From the NCBI GenBank assembly GCA_010032125.1, contig RHAU01000030.1:1-6657 (forward strand): DNA of 6,657 nt. The letters run 5' to 3'. Below the pieces are notes generated by a model. That model saw nothing but the letters and a program-made list of their open reading frames with translations, had not been told where the DNA came from and made no database searches. This DNA is from Actinomycetota bacterium (GTDB lineage Bacteria; Actinomycetota; Actinomycetes; Nanopelagicales; Nanopelagicaceae). Made by a program: the position numbers and the translations under genes. Below are positions 1 to 6,097 of this stretch, in pieces (position 1 is the stretch's first letter; each line of letters begins with the position of its first letter).

Positions 1-36
1 CAGGTTTTGCTTTCGATCATCCACATTTAGCGCCAG

Positions 37-50
37 CAGTTACGCAACTG
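37..50. repeat. Short inverted repeat at the end of the FAD oxidoreductase gene
   Basis: CAGTT (37-41) and AACTG (46-50) form a perfect 5-bp stem with loop ACGC, overlapping the TAA stop of the leftward operon's last gene. There is no following U-run on the minus strand, so a Rho-independent terminator is not supported. It may be chance. Confidence 0.2.
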
Positions 51-1206
51 ATAAGTCACGAATAACGGCTAAGGCGGCCTTACGGCCCGAGAGCAATGCG
101 CCTTGTTGAGAAGGAGTAGCTCGCCAATCGCCAGCCAGATATAGACGATCTGAGATTCGCGATTCTTGAACTAGATCTTGGCCGGCGCCATGGAACGGCA
201 ATGAGTAAGGGATTCGGACCTCCTTAAGAAATTCCCAGCGGCGAGCATCGCGGTGCCAGATGAGTTTCAATTCGCCATTTAATTCATCTCTTTGCAGCGG
301 AGCCAAAGTTGTGGTTGCAACAAGACTCTTGCCCGCGGGTGCGTAATCCTTTGCGCTGTTGGAGATTACGACAGAGTTAATGACGGGACTGTTTTTGCGA
401 ACTCGCAAGTAGGAAGATTCGATCTCGCCTTCATCGATAGCGTGATAATACGTGACAGAAGAATTCATATGAGGTGGTGTCTTGCCAAGGAGAAGTGAAG
501 CCGAGATTGGATCAGTAGCGATGATGACTGCGTCACAATCAATTTTGCCTACGGTAGTAGTCACTCTTGTGCTCTCTATTTTTCTGACCGTAGTCGAGAG
601 TTGAATCGACAATTCCCTAGCAAGTAATTCCGGTAGCCGTGCAACACCGCCTCGTGGAACGCCTGGATTGCCTCGGAGGAACCAATGAATCAATTCTCTC
701 GCCATCCGATTAGAAATTTCACTTGGGTCACTTAAGACCACGCCAGTAAGAAAAGGTTCTAGAACTTCACTATACAAACGGCCGCAATCTTGCATCGCTG
801 CACCAAATGAGATGTCTTCACTGTTTCGAATCAGGTACCGCAGAAATTTCAATTTCTCTCGAATAGTTCCGCTCTTTGGCGATATCGAATCTCGAATGAA
901 CCTTAAATCTTGGCGAAAATCACCGACCAGAATTGTCGAGCGCTCACCGATAACTTCTACTCCCTTAGGGATATTTTGAATCTCTAAATCCTTTACGATG
1001 CCCGTGTCCTGAAGTTCGGCGTATTGCGGATTGATGACTTGAAATCCGTGATCGAGTAAGTATCCGTGGAATCTCTCCGTCGCTACTCGTCCGCCTACGC
1101 GATCGCCCGCTTCAAGAACTTTTACTTCGACATTATGCCGGTGGAGTATTCGGGCTGCGTTGAGACCGGCTAACCCTGCGCCAATCACCACCACTGTTGC
1201 CGACAT
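40..1206 (-). CDS. FAD-dependent amine-oxidase/phytoene-desaturase-like oxidoreductase
   Basis: A 388-residue flavoprotein of the amine oxidase / phytoene desaturase superfamily. The N-terminus has a dinucleotide-binding Rossmann fold: VVVIGAGLAGLNAARIL at residues 5-21 (GxGxxG glycines 9, 11, 14), the acidic end of strand 2 at E32, then GDRVGGR at 34-40. DHGFQV (52-57) follows, a position seen in relatives annotated as phytoene-dehydrogenase-like. The C-terminus has the second FAD contact, LYLAGDWR (355-362), followed by GALLSGRKAA (369-378). No signal peptide or clear membrane helix is visible, so it is probably cytoplasmic or membrane-associated. It starts at an ATG 6 nt after the preceding oxidoreductase gene, with no Shine-Dalgarno sequence, so translation probably depends on coupling. 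The substrate is unknown: carotenoid-like, polyamine or porphyrinogen substrates all occur in this superfamily. The FAD fold is certain; the reaction is not. Confidence 0.88.
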   Translation of the reverse strand: MSATVVVIGAGLAGLNAARILHRHNVEVKVLEAGDRVGGRVATERFHGYLLDHGFQVINPQYAELQDTGIVKDLEIQNIPKGVEVIGERSTILVGDFRQDLRFIRDSISPKSGTIREKLKFLRYLIRNSEDISFGAAMQDCGRLYSEVLEPFLTGVVLSDPSEISNRMARELIHWFLRGNPGVPRGGVARLPELLARELSIQLSTTVRKIESTRVTTTVGKIDCDAVIIATDPISASLLLGKTPPHMNSSVTYYHAIDEGEIESSYLRVRKNSPVINSVVISNSAKDYAPAGKSLVATTTLAPLQRDELNGELKLIWHRDARRWEFLKEVRIPYSLPFHGAGQDLVQESRISDRLYLAGDWRATPSQQGALLSGRKAALAVIRDLSVA

Positions 1207-1212
1207 TAATAA

Positions 1213-2220
1213 CTAACCAATTCTGCGAGCCTGATCCAAAATTTCAGCAACGGCGAGCGCCTGGCTTCGAGTCACCGGCATCGACTGACCAGCGAGCAGC
1301 GCATCCTTAACTGCGCTGTAGAAAGCTGCATAGTTTCCTGGAAGAGCCGGATAGCCGAAACTCTTCTCTCCGGCGATTACTCGCGCTTCTGAAGTCACTG
1401 CCGTTGCATCGCTCCATTCTCCTCCGATAGGGCGATAGCCTTTTCGAAGCAGGTCTTCTTGTTTATCGAGCTGGCTAAAAATCAATGTTCCTTCGGTGGT
1501 ATTGAGACGCACTCGAGGGCCGGGGCTACCAATCACCGCACTAGCTGCAAGATAAGAATCTACGCCACTTTCGTGCTTGAGTGTAAGGACTACATCATCA
1601 TCGGCTCCGCCTCGAACACTTTTTATTGAGGCATGTGAAAGTTGCGCTGGTCCGAAAAGATGAAGCGCTATTGCAACAAGATGTGTTTGTAGATCGAGTA
1701 ACAATCCTCCCCCGCTTTCTGGATCAACATTTTCCCGCCAAGCCCCGGGATTGAGAACTGGTCGATAACGTTCAAAACGAGATTCGTAGCGAATCACCTC
1801 GCCTAATTCACCGGTTGATAGCGCTTTCTTGATTGTTAAAGTATCGCTGTCCCATAGTCGGTTGAAAAAAACAGTTACTGGGACGCCACGACTTTCCGAT
1901 AAATCAAATATTTCTGCGGTTTCATAGTAATCGCGACCCATCGGCTTATCGACAACGGTGGGAATCCCGGCATCCAACGCCATTCGGGCGTGCGTTGCAT
2001 GCACGTCATTGGTAGAGGCAACAACGACAAGATCCAAATTCTCTGCAACTAATTCCTCAACAGAATTAACTACGACGGCACCCGGGAAGTCATCATGAAC
2101 CTGACCTTTGCGTTCAAGTGAACGAGCGCACACCGCAGCGATCTCAAAGCCCGCCCCAAGGAGATTAGGCGCATGGAAATAACGACCGGCAAGTCCGTAA
2201 CCAATGATGCCGGCGCGCAT
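1213..2220 (-). CDS. Gfo/Idh/MocA family NAD(P)-dependent oxidoreductase
   Basis: A 335-residue protein of the usual length and architecture for the glucose-fructose oxidoreductase / inositol dehydrogenase / MocA family. The N-terminal Rossmann domain begins IIGYGLAGRYFHAP (5-18), with glycines 7, 9 and 12. VVVASTNDVHATHARMAL (65-82) is the conserved strand-helix, and VDKPMGRD (90-97) carries the catalytic-type lysine K92 (an EKP variant reading DKP). The C-terminal alpha/beta domain has GGGLLLDLQTHLVAIALHLFG at 170-190, in which D176 and H180 match the Asp/His pair of inositol dehydrogenase-type active sites. The usual HxxD reads HLVA, so A183 replaces Asp. Such enzymes oxidise or reduce sugar, cyclitol or related hydroxyl/keto groups with NAD(P). 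The substrate cannot be read here. The ATG lies 9 nt after the transporter stop and its own stop lies 6 nt before the FAD enzyme, so it is the middle gene of an operon. No recognisable Shine-Dalgarno sequence precedes the start. Confidence 0.92.
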   Translation of the reverse strand: MRAGIIGYGLAGRYFHAPNLLGAGFEIAAVCARSLERKGQVHDDFPGAVVVNSVEELVAENLDLVVVASTNDVHATHARMALDAGIPTVVDKPMGRDYYETAEIFDLSESRGVPVTVFFNRLWDSDTLTIKKALSTGELGEVIRYESRFERYRPVLNPGAWRENVDPESGGGLLLDLQTHLVAIALHLFGPAQLSHASIKSVRGGADDDVVLTLKHESGVDSYLAASAVIGSPGPRVRLNTTEGTLIFSQLDKQEDLLRKGYRPIGGEWSDATAVTSEARVIAGEKSFGYPALPGNYAAFYSAVKDALLAGQSMPVTRSQALAVAEILDQARRIG

Positions 2221-2229
2221 GAGTCGAGT

Positions 2230-4413
2230 TTAGTTAGCCATATCCTTTAATTTCGAAGGCCACCAGATCTTTGGACCAATAACTCGTACAAGAGCCGGCA
2301 CAAGCAGTGATCGGACAACTATCGTGTCGAGCAGAACACCAAACGCGACAGCAAAACCAATCTCCGCCAAGAAGACCAGTGGCAGGACGCCAAGAACACC
2401 AAAGGTCGCGGCCAAGACAACACCTGCGGACGTGATAACACCGCCAGTTACGGTGAGACCTTTGATCATTCCAGCGCGGGTACCGATTTTCTGCGCCTCT
2501 TCGCGAACACGTGTCATCAAGAAGATGTTGTAATCAATGCCCAACGCCACCAAGAAGACAAAGGCGAATAACGGGAATGAGGCATCAGTGCCTGCAAATC
2601 CAAATACATATTCGAATACAAGGGCGCACACTCCAAGTGTTGCCAAGAACGAAAGGACGACGGTGACGAGAAGCAGACCCGCTGCAAAAACGCTACGGAG
2701 CAAGAGTCCAAGAATGATCGCGATGAGAATCAAGACGATTGGGATGATGACTCGATTATCGCGACGGGACGATTCGTCAATGTCGTAATTAACAGCACTT
2801 TGTCCGCCGACCAGGATTGAGCTATCAATTTTCTTTACTGCTTCACGGATCACAGGAATGGATTCGCGCGCTTCTTTAGAATCAGGAGCAACTGAGAGAG
2901 TGGCATAAAGAAGTGCCTTACCGTCGACAATAAGAACCTCACTCGTCGGTTGTTGCGTTACTGGATCTTTCGCAAAAAGCGGCGCTACTTGTGCAACATT
3001 GGGAAGCGTCTTAACTGCGGCACTGACAGTTGCAATATCTGCCTGATTCACAATGATTTCGACGGGTGATCCTTCTCCGCTTGGAAAGTGCTCACCCAAT
3101 TTCTCAAGACCTACAACGGAATCAGTCCTGCTGGTAAATGCTTCGGTTTGTGAAAGTCCATCCGACTTCAACGTCGTTGAAAGTCCAGCAAAGATAATGA
3201 GAACGACGGCTGTGGTGATCCAGATTGGCTTTGGTCTGCGATCTACGAGGGAACCGACCTTCGACCAGATTCCAGAGAGTTTCTCGTCAACATCATCAAA
3301 GCGAGGCACCTTCGGCCAGAAAATCCAACGTCCGCATAGTACGAGCAACGCTGGCAACAAAGTAAGTGCAGCCAACATTGCAGAAGCAATGCCAATTGAG
3401 CCAACCGGTCCAAGTCCGCGGTTACTCGAAAGATCGCTCAAAAGAAGAACCATCAAACCAGCGATCACAGTCGTGCCGGATGCAACGATCGGTTCGACAA
3501 CGCCACGAAGTGCAATTCTCATTGCTTCAAAACGTGATTCGTGATGATGAAGCTCTTCCCGGTATCGCGAAATGAGAAGAAGGGCGTAATCAGTCGCTGC
3601 TCCAAGTACAAGAACATCCAAAATTCCCTGGGTTTGGCCATTGAGATCAATGACATTATTTTTCGCAAGGTAATAGACAATCATCGTTCCCAGACCGAGC
3701 GCAGTGCCGGCTGTGAAAAGCGGAATTACCCAGAGAATGGGTGAGCGATAGACGAGAATTAAAATGATTGCAACAACTATGAGGGTTGTTCGCAAAAGCG
3801 TTGTATCGATAGAACCAAACGCGTCAAAGAGATCGGCGAAAATTCCACCTGGCCCGGTCACGTAAGACTCGATGCTCTGTGACTCAAATGACTTCTTCAT
3901 CTCTTCGCGAATGAATTCGACAATCAGAGGTAGTGCCGGCTCGTTATTGATATTTTCCGCTGCTACATCGGTGTTAAGTTGAACATTGATTAAGGCTGCT
4001 TTGCCATCGGGCGCAGGAATTGCTTGCAGCGGAATACCCGGGGCGAAATAGGTGCTCAGCGGCTTACCTGATTCCGGCAGTACTTTTTGGCCCAGCTCTG
4101 CTGCGAATGTATTGACTGCAGCGAATCGTTCCGCATTTGTTTGCGGATTAATGTCGCCAACGAGGAGAAGAAGTGTCGGCAAAACATTGGAATCTTGCGC
4201 GGAAAACTTAACCGTGATTTTGCTGGCTTGAGTTGATTCAGCGTTTTGCGGCAAGAAGGCCGAATTGTCATTCTCTTGGACATTGGAGATTTTGGAGAAC
4301 GCTTGACCGGAGAAGCCGCCAATAGCCAACCAGGCAATGATGGTGACAATTGCAACCCAGATAGCTTTACGTCCCGTTCGAACGCGCTTCTTCTCGACTC
4401 CCAGATCGGTCAC
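2230..4413 (-). CDS. MMPL/RND family transporter, putative lipid or hydrophobe exporter
   Basis: A 727-residue inner-membrane transporter with the two-fold repeated RND plan. TM1 is at about 17-38 and a large extracytoplasmic loop at about 39-207 (with SAFLPQNAES near 51-60). TM2-6 lie at about 208-362, a cytoplasmic linker and TM7 at about 397-414, a second extracytoplasmic domain at about 415-554, and TM8-12 at about 555-708. The MMPL-type Asp-Tyr pairs are both present: ATDYALLL (D275, Y276) in TM4 and GIDYNIFL (D627, Y628) in TM10, matching the proton relay known from mycobacterial MmpL3. Transport is therefore probably driven by the proton gradient. Family members export lipids, glycolipids, pigments or drugs; the cargo here is unknown. 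The protein ends soon after TM12 with no long C-terminal tail. The start is GTG (4413-4411 on the minus strand) with a good AGGGGA ribosome site. It is the first gene of the leftward operon and is divergent from lipB. Confidence 0.95.
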   Translation of the reverse strand: MTDLGVEKKRVRTGRKAIWVAIVTIIAWLAIGGFSGQAFSKISNVQENDNSAFLPQNAESTQASKITVKFSAQDSNVLPTLLLLVGDINPQTNAERFAAVNTFAAELGQKVLPESGKPLSTYFAPGIPLQAIPAPDGKAALINVQLNTDVAAENINNEPALPLIVEFIREEMKKSFESQSIESYVTGPGGIFADLFDAFGSIDTTLLRTTLIVVAIILILVYRSPILWVIPLFTAGTALGLGTMIVYYLAKNNVIDLNGQTQGILDVLVLGAATDYALLLISRYREELHHHESRFEAMRIALRGVVEPIVASGTTVIAGLMVLLLSDLSSNRGLGPVGSIGIASAMLAALTLLPALLVLCGRWIFWPKVPRFDDVDEKLSGIWSKVGSLVDRRPKPIWITTAVVLIIFAGLSTTLKSDGLSQTEAFTSRTDSVVGLEKLGEHFPSGEGSPVEIIVNQADIATVSAAVKTLPNVAQVAPLFAKDPVTQQPTSEVLIVDGKALLYATLSVAPDSKEARESIPVIREAVKKIDSSILVGGQSAVNYDIDESSRRDNRVIIPIVLILIAIILGLLLRSVFAAGLLLVTVVLSFLATLGVCALVFEYVFGFAGTDASFPLFAFVFLVALGIDYNIFLMTRVREEAQKIGTRAGMIKGLTVTGGVITSAGVVLAATFGVLGVLPLVFLAEIGFAVAFGVLLDTIVVRSLLVPALVRVIGPKIWWPSKLKDMAN

Positions 4414-4418
4414 GACTA

Positions 4419-4424
4419 TCCCCT
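4419..4424 (-). promoter_or_regulatory. Shine-Dalgarno sequence of the MMPL transporter gene
   Basis: On the minus strand the sequence reads AGGGGA, then TAGTC, then the GTG start at 4413. The purine-rich core and 5-nt spacing support this GTG start. It is the only gene in the leftward operon with a clear ribosome site. Confidence 0.65.
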
Positions 4425-4464
4425 ATTCGAATGAATGTGATTATTGACGCTCAACGGCGCAGGC

Positions 4465-4479
4465 CGCAATTTTATTGCG
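4465..4479. promoter_or_regulatory. Perfect 15-bp palindrome, candidate operator
   Basis: The sequence CGCAATTTTATTGCG has 6-bp arms (CGCAAT / ATTGCG) around a TTT centre, with no mismatches, inside the divergent promoter region. It covers the candidate TAAAAT -10 element of the leftward operon, which is where a repressor would act. It lacks a following T-run and a GC-rich stem, so it is not a terminator. A chance origin is possible for a palindrome this short. Confidence 0.4.
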
Positions 4480-4498
4480 AAGGGGACGTATCTGCTCA
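4469..4498 (-). promoter_or_regulatory. Candidate sigma-70-type promoter for the transporter operon
   Basis: On the minus strand TAAAAT (4474-4469) matches five of six bases of the -10 consensus. A weak -35 candidate, TGAGCA (4498-4493, three of six matches), lies 18 nt upstream. Transcription would start near 4461-4464, giving a 5' leader of about 50 nt that contains the AGGGGA ribosome site. The -10 is convincing by eye; the -35 is poor, as is common in Actinobacteria. Confidence 0.4.
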
Positions 4499-4511
4499 TC
4501 GAAAGTAGGCT
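4483..4511 (+). promoter_or_regulatory. Candidate leaderless promoter for lipB
   Basis: TAGGCT at 4506-4511 fits the actinobacterial TANNNT -10 pattern and ends 6 nt before the lipB GTG. A start site at the G of position 4518 would therefore make a leaderless mRNA. GGGACG at 4483-4488 lies 17 nt upstream and shares GAC with the -35 consensus. The alternative is that AGTAGG (4504-4509) acts as a weak ribosome site and the true promoter lies farther upstream, where TTGACG (4444-4449) is a -35-like hexamer without a good -10 at the right distance. Confidence 0.4.
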
Positions 4512-4517
4512 TGGCGT

Positions 4518-5162
4518 GTGACGACCGCTACCAGCGCAATCGCCCTCAAGAAGTTGGGGCTTATGGATTACAACGAAGCGTGGCAGCTGCAGCGTACATT
4601 TCACGACGAAGTAGCAACGGGTCAGCGCCCGAGCACGTTGATCCTGCTTGAGCATCCTCCTGTTTTTACTGCTGGCAGAAGGACGCAAGAGCACGAGCGT
4701 CCGACTGATGGCTCCACGGTCATCGATGTAGATCGTGGCGGAAAGATTACTTTCCATGGACCGGGACAACTCGTGGGTTATCCGATTGTCCAATTACGAA
4801 ACGGAAATGACGTTGTTGGCTTTGTTCGAGAAATTGAAACTGCTCTCATTAAAGTCTGTGCCGAATTTGGAATTGCAGCAGAACGTTTCTGTGAAAGGTC
4901 TGGAGTTTGGATTCGCGATTCGCGAGGAGACCGAAAAATTGCTGCAATCGGATTACGGGTTGCGCGTGGAGTGACGATGCATGGTTTTGCTCTCAATATC
5001 TCACCTGACCTCTCCTATTTCGATCGGATAGTTCCCTGCGGAATTCCGGATGCGGGCGTGACCTCCTTCGCCCGTGAACTCGGTCGCGAGATCTCCATTG
5101 CAGATGTAAGTCCGATTCTGGAGCGGCACATATTCGAGTCTCTCGCCAAGGTTGCTCAATGA
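4518..5162 (+). CDS. lipB: Octanoyl-[ACP]:protein N-octanoyltransferase LipB
   Basis: A 214-residue LipB, the first enzyme of de novo lipoylation in the cytoplasm. It moves octanoate from octanoyl-ACP to a lysine on lipoyl domains of 2-oxoacid dehydrogenases or the glycine-cleavage H protein. The family signature DRGGKITFHGPGQLVGYP spans 72-89 with H80. K140 in RKIAAIGLRVARG is the conserved active-site lysine, and C174 in RIVPCGI is the acyl-accepting cysteine. HGFALNISPDL (155-165) is the conserved strand before it. Length is normal. GTG at 4518 is chosen because an in-frame TAG sits at 4506 and the reading from residue 9 (ALKKLGLMDYNEAW) matches the usual LipB N-terminus. The next in-frame ATG, at 4563, would remove the first beta strand. 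The stop overlaps the lipA start as ATGA, implying coupled translation. Regulation may be through a leaderless promoter directly upstream. Confidence 0.97.
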   Translation: MTTATSAIALKKLGLMDYNEAWQLQRTFHDEVATGQRPSTLILLEHPPVFTAGRRTQEHERPTDGSTVIDVDRGGKITFHGPGQLVGYPIVQLRNGNDVVGFVREIETALIKVCAEFGIAAERFCERSGVWIRDSRGDRKIAAIGLRVARGVTMHGFALNISPDLSYFDRIVPCGIPDAGVTSFARELGREISIADVSPILERHIFESLAKVAQ

Positions 5163-6097
5163 CACTCAATCCAGAAGGTCGAAAGTTGCTTCGCATTGAG
5201 GCGCGAAATTCACAAACTCCGATTGAAAGAAAACCTGAATGGATTAAAACTCGAGCACATATGGGCCCCGAGTATTCAGCCCTCAGGTCGCTCGTGGTTC
5301 GTGAAGGTCTGCACACTGTCTGCCAAGAAGCTGCCTGCCCCAATATTTTCGAATGTTGGGAAGACCGTGAAGCGACATTTCTTATCGGAGGTAGCGCATG
5401 CACGAGACGATGCGACTTCTGCAATATTGATACCGGCAAACCAGAGCCTCTCGATCGAGATGAACCTCGACGAGTCGCGCAATCCGTCAAGAGCATGGAG
5501 TTGAGATATGCGACGGTTACCGGAGTTGCTCGAGATGACCTCGACGACGAAGGTGCCTGGCTTTATGCAGAAACTATCCGTCAGATTCATTCGCTTGTTC
5601 CCGGCTGTGGCGTAGAAATGCTTGCACCTGATTTCTCAGCGAGAAATGAGCTTCTGAACCAAGTATTTGAATCGCGGCCAGAAGTCTTCGCTCATAACTT
5701 GGAAACTGTGCCTCGAATTTTCAAGAGAATTCGACCCGCTTTTCGTTACGAACGATCGCTCTCGGTTATTACAGCCGCTCGCGATTATGGATTGGTGACG
5801 AAGTCCAACTTGATTCTCGGAATGGGTGAAACCAGAGAAGAAGTTTCTGAAGCTCTCCGCGATTTACACGAGGCGGGTTGCGACCTCATCACCATCACTC
5901 AATATCTTCGCCCCTCTCCGTTACACCATCCCGTCGAGCGATGGGTCAAACCGGAAGAGTTTGTAGAACTTGCCGCAGAAGCGCGGGCGATTGGTTTTGC
6001 AGGAGTTATGAGTGGGCCTCTTGTGCGCTCCAGTTATAGAGCAGGACGTCTATACCAAGAAGCGCTGGCTGCTCGCTCCGGTGCCATTCATGGCTGA
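5159..6097 (+). CDS. lipA: Lipoyl synthase LipA (radical SAM)
   Basis: A 312-residue radical-SAM sulfur-insertion enzyme that adds sulfur at C6 and C8 of protein-bound octanoate, completing the lipoyl cofactor. The LipA-specific auxiliary [4Fe-4S] cluster motif is C55-x4-C60-x5-C66 (CQEAACPNIFEC). The radical-SAM cluster motif is C81-x3-C85-x2-C88 (CTRRCDFC). The C-terminal RSSYRAG at 290-296 supplies the serine ligand (S292) of the auxiliary cluster. YATVTGVARDDL (117-128) and SNLILGMGET (216-225) are also standard. All key residues are intact and the length is typical. The ATG overlaps the lipB stop by 4 nt, preceded by a weak AAGG at 5148-5151. The stop codon overlaps the next gene's start region by 8 nt. 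Because LipB and LipA act in sequence on the same protein-bound chain, the operon order mirrors the pathway. Confidence 0.98.
   Translation: MTLNPEGRKLLRIEARNSQTPIERKPEWIKTRAHMGPEYSALRSLVVREGLHTVCQEAACPNIFECWEDREATFLIGGSACTRRCDFCNIDTGKPEPLDRDEPRRVAQSVKSMELRYATVTGVARDDLDDEGAWLYAETIRQIHSLVPGCGVEMLAPDFSARNELLNQVFESRPEVFAHNLETVPRIFKRIRPAFRYERSLSVITAARDYGLVTKSNLILGMGETREEVSEALRDLHEAGCDLITITQYLRPSPLHHPVERWVKPEEFVELAAEARAIGFAGVMSGPLVRSSYRAGRLYQEALAARSGAIHG

Noticed and set aside
37..50. A Rho-independent terminator after the FAD oxidoreductase gene
   Set aside because: The stem is only 5 bp, overlaps the stop codon, and is not followed by a run of U on the minus strand.
1..65. Possible edge genes: a plus-strand frame ending at TAA 63-65 (a 20-residue tail, FAFDHPHLAPAV...) that would converge on the FAD gene with a 26-bp overlap, or a minus-strand start at ATG 26 or ATG 20 continuing the leftward operon
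   Set aside because: Only about 20 codons or fewer of either are visible, with no ribosome site and no family match. The sequence to the left is needed to decide between them.
3053..3544. A 163-codon plus-strand open frame
   Set aside because: It lies wholly antisense to the MMPL transporter, has a low-complexity Ser/Thr/Pro/Arg-rich translation with no recognisable fold, and its opposite strand encodes well-conserved transmembrane segments.
4444..4476. Plus-strand TTGACG (4444-4449) paired with TTTTAT (4470-4475) as a lipB promoter
   Set aside because: The spacing is 20 bp and the -10 lacks the key second-position A. The TAGGCT element closer to lipB fits better.
4416..4793. A 125-codon minus-strand open frame spanning the intergenic region and the 5' half of lipB
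   Set aside because: It covers the lipB active-site coding region on the wrong strand, and its translation shows no motif. Nothing suggests it is expressed.
4993..5496. A 167-codon minus-strand open frame
   Set aside because: It is antisense to the end of lipB and the start of lipA, both with intact catalytic motifs. Its translation is Arg/Ser-rich and unlike any family I recognise.
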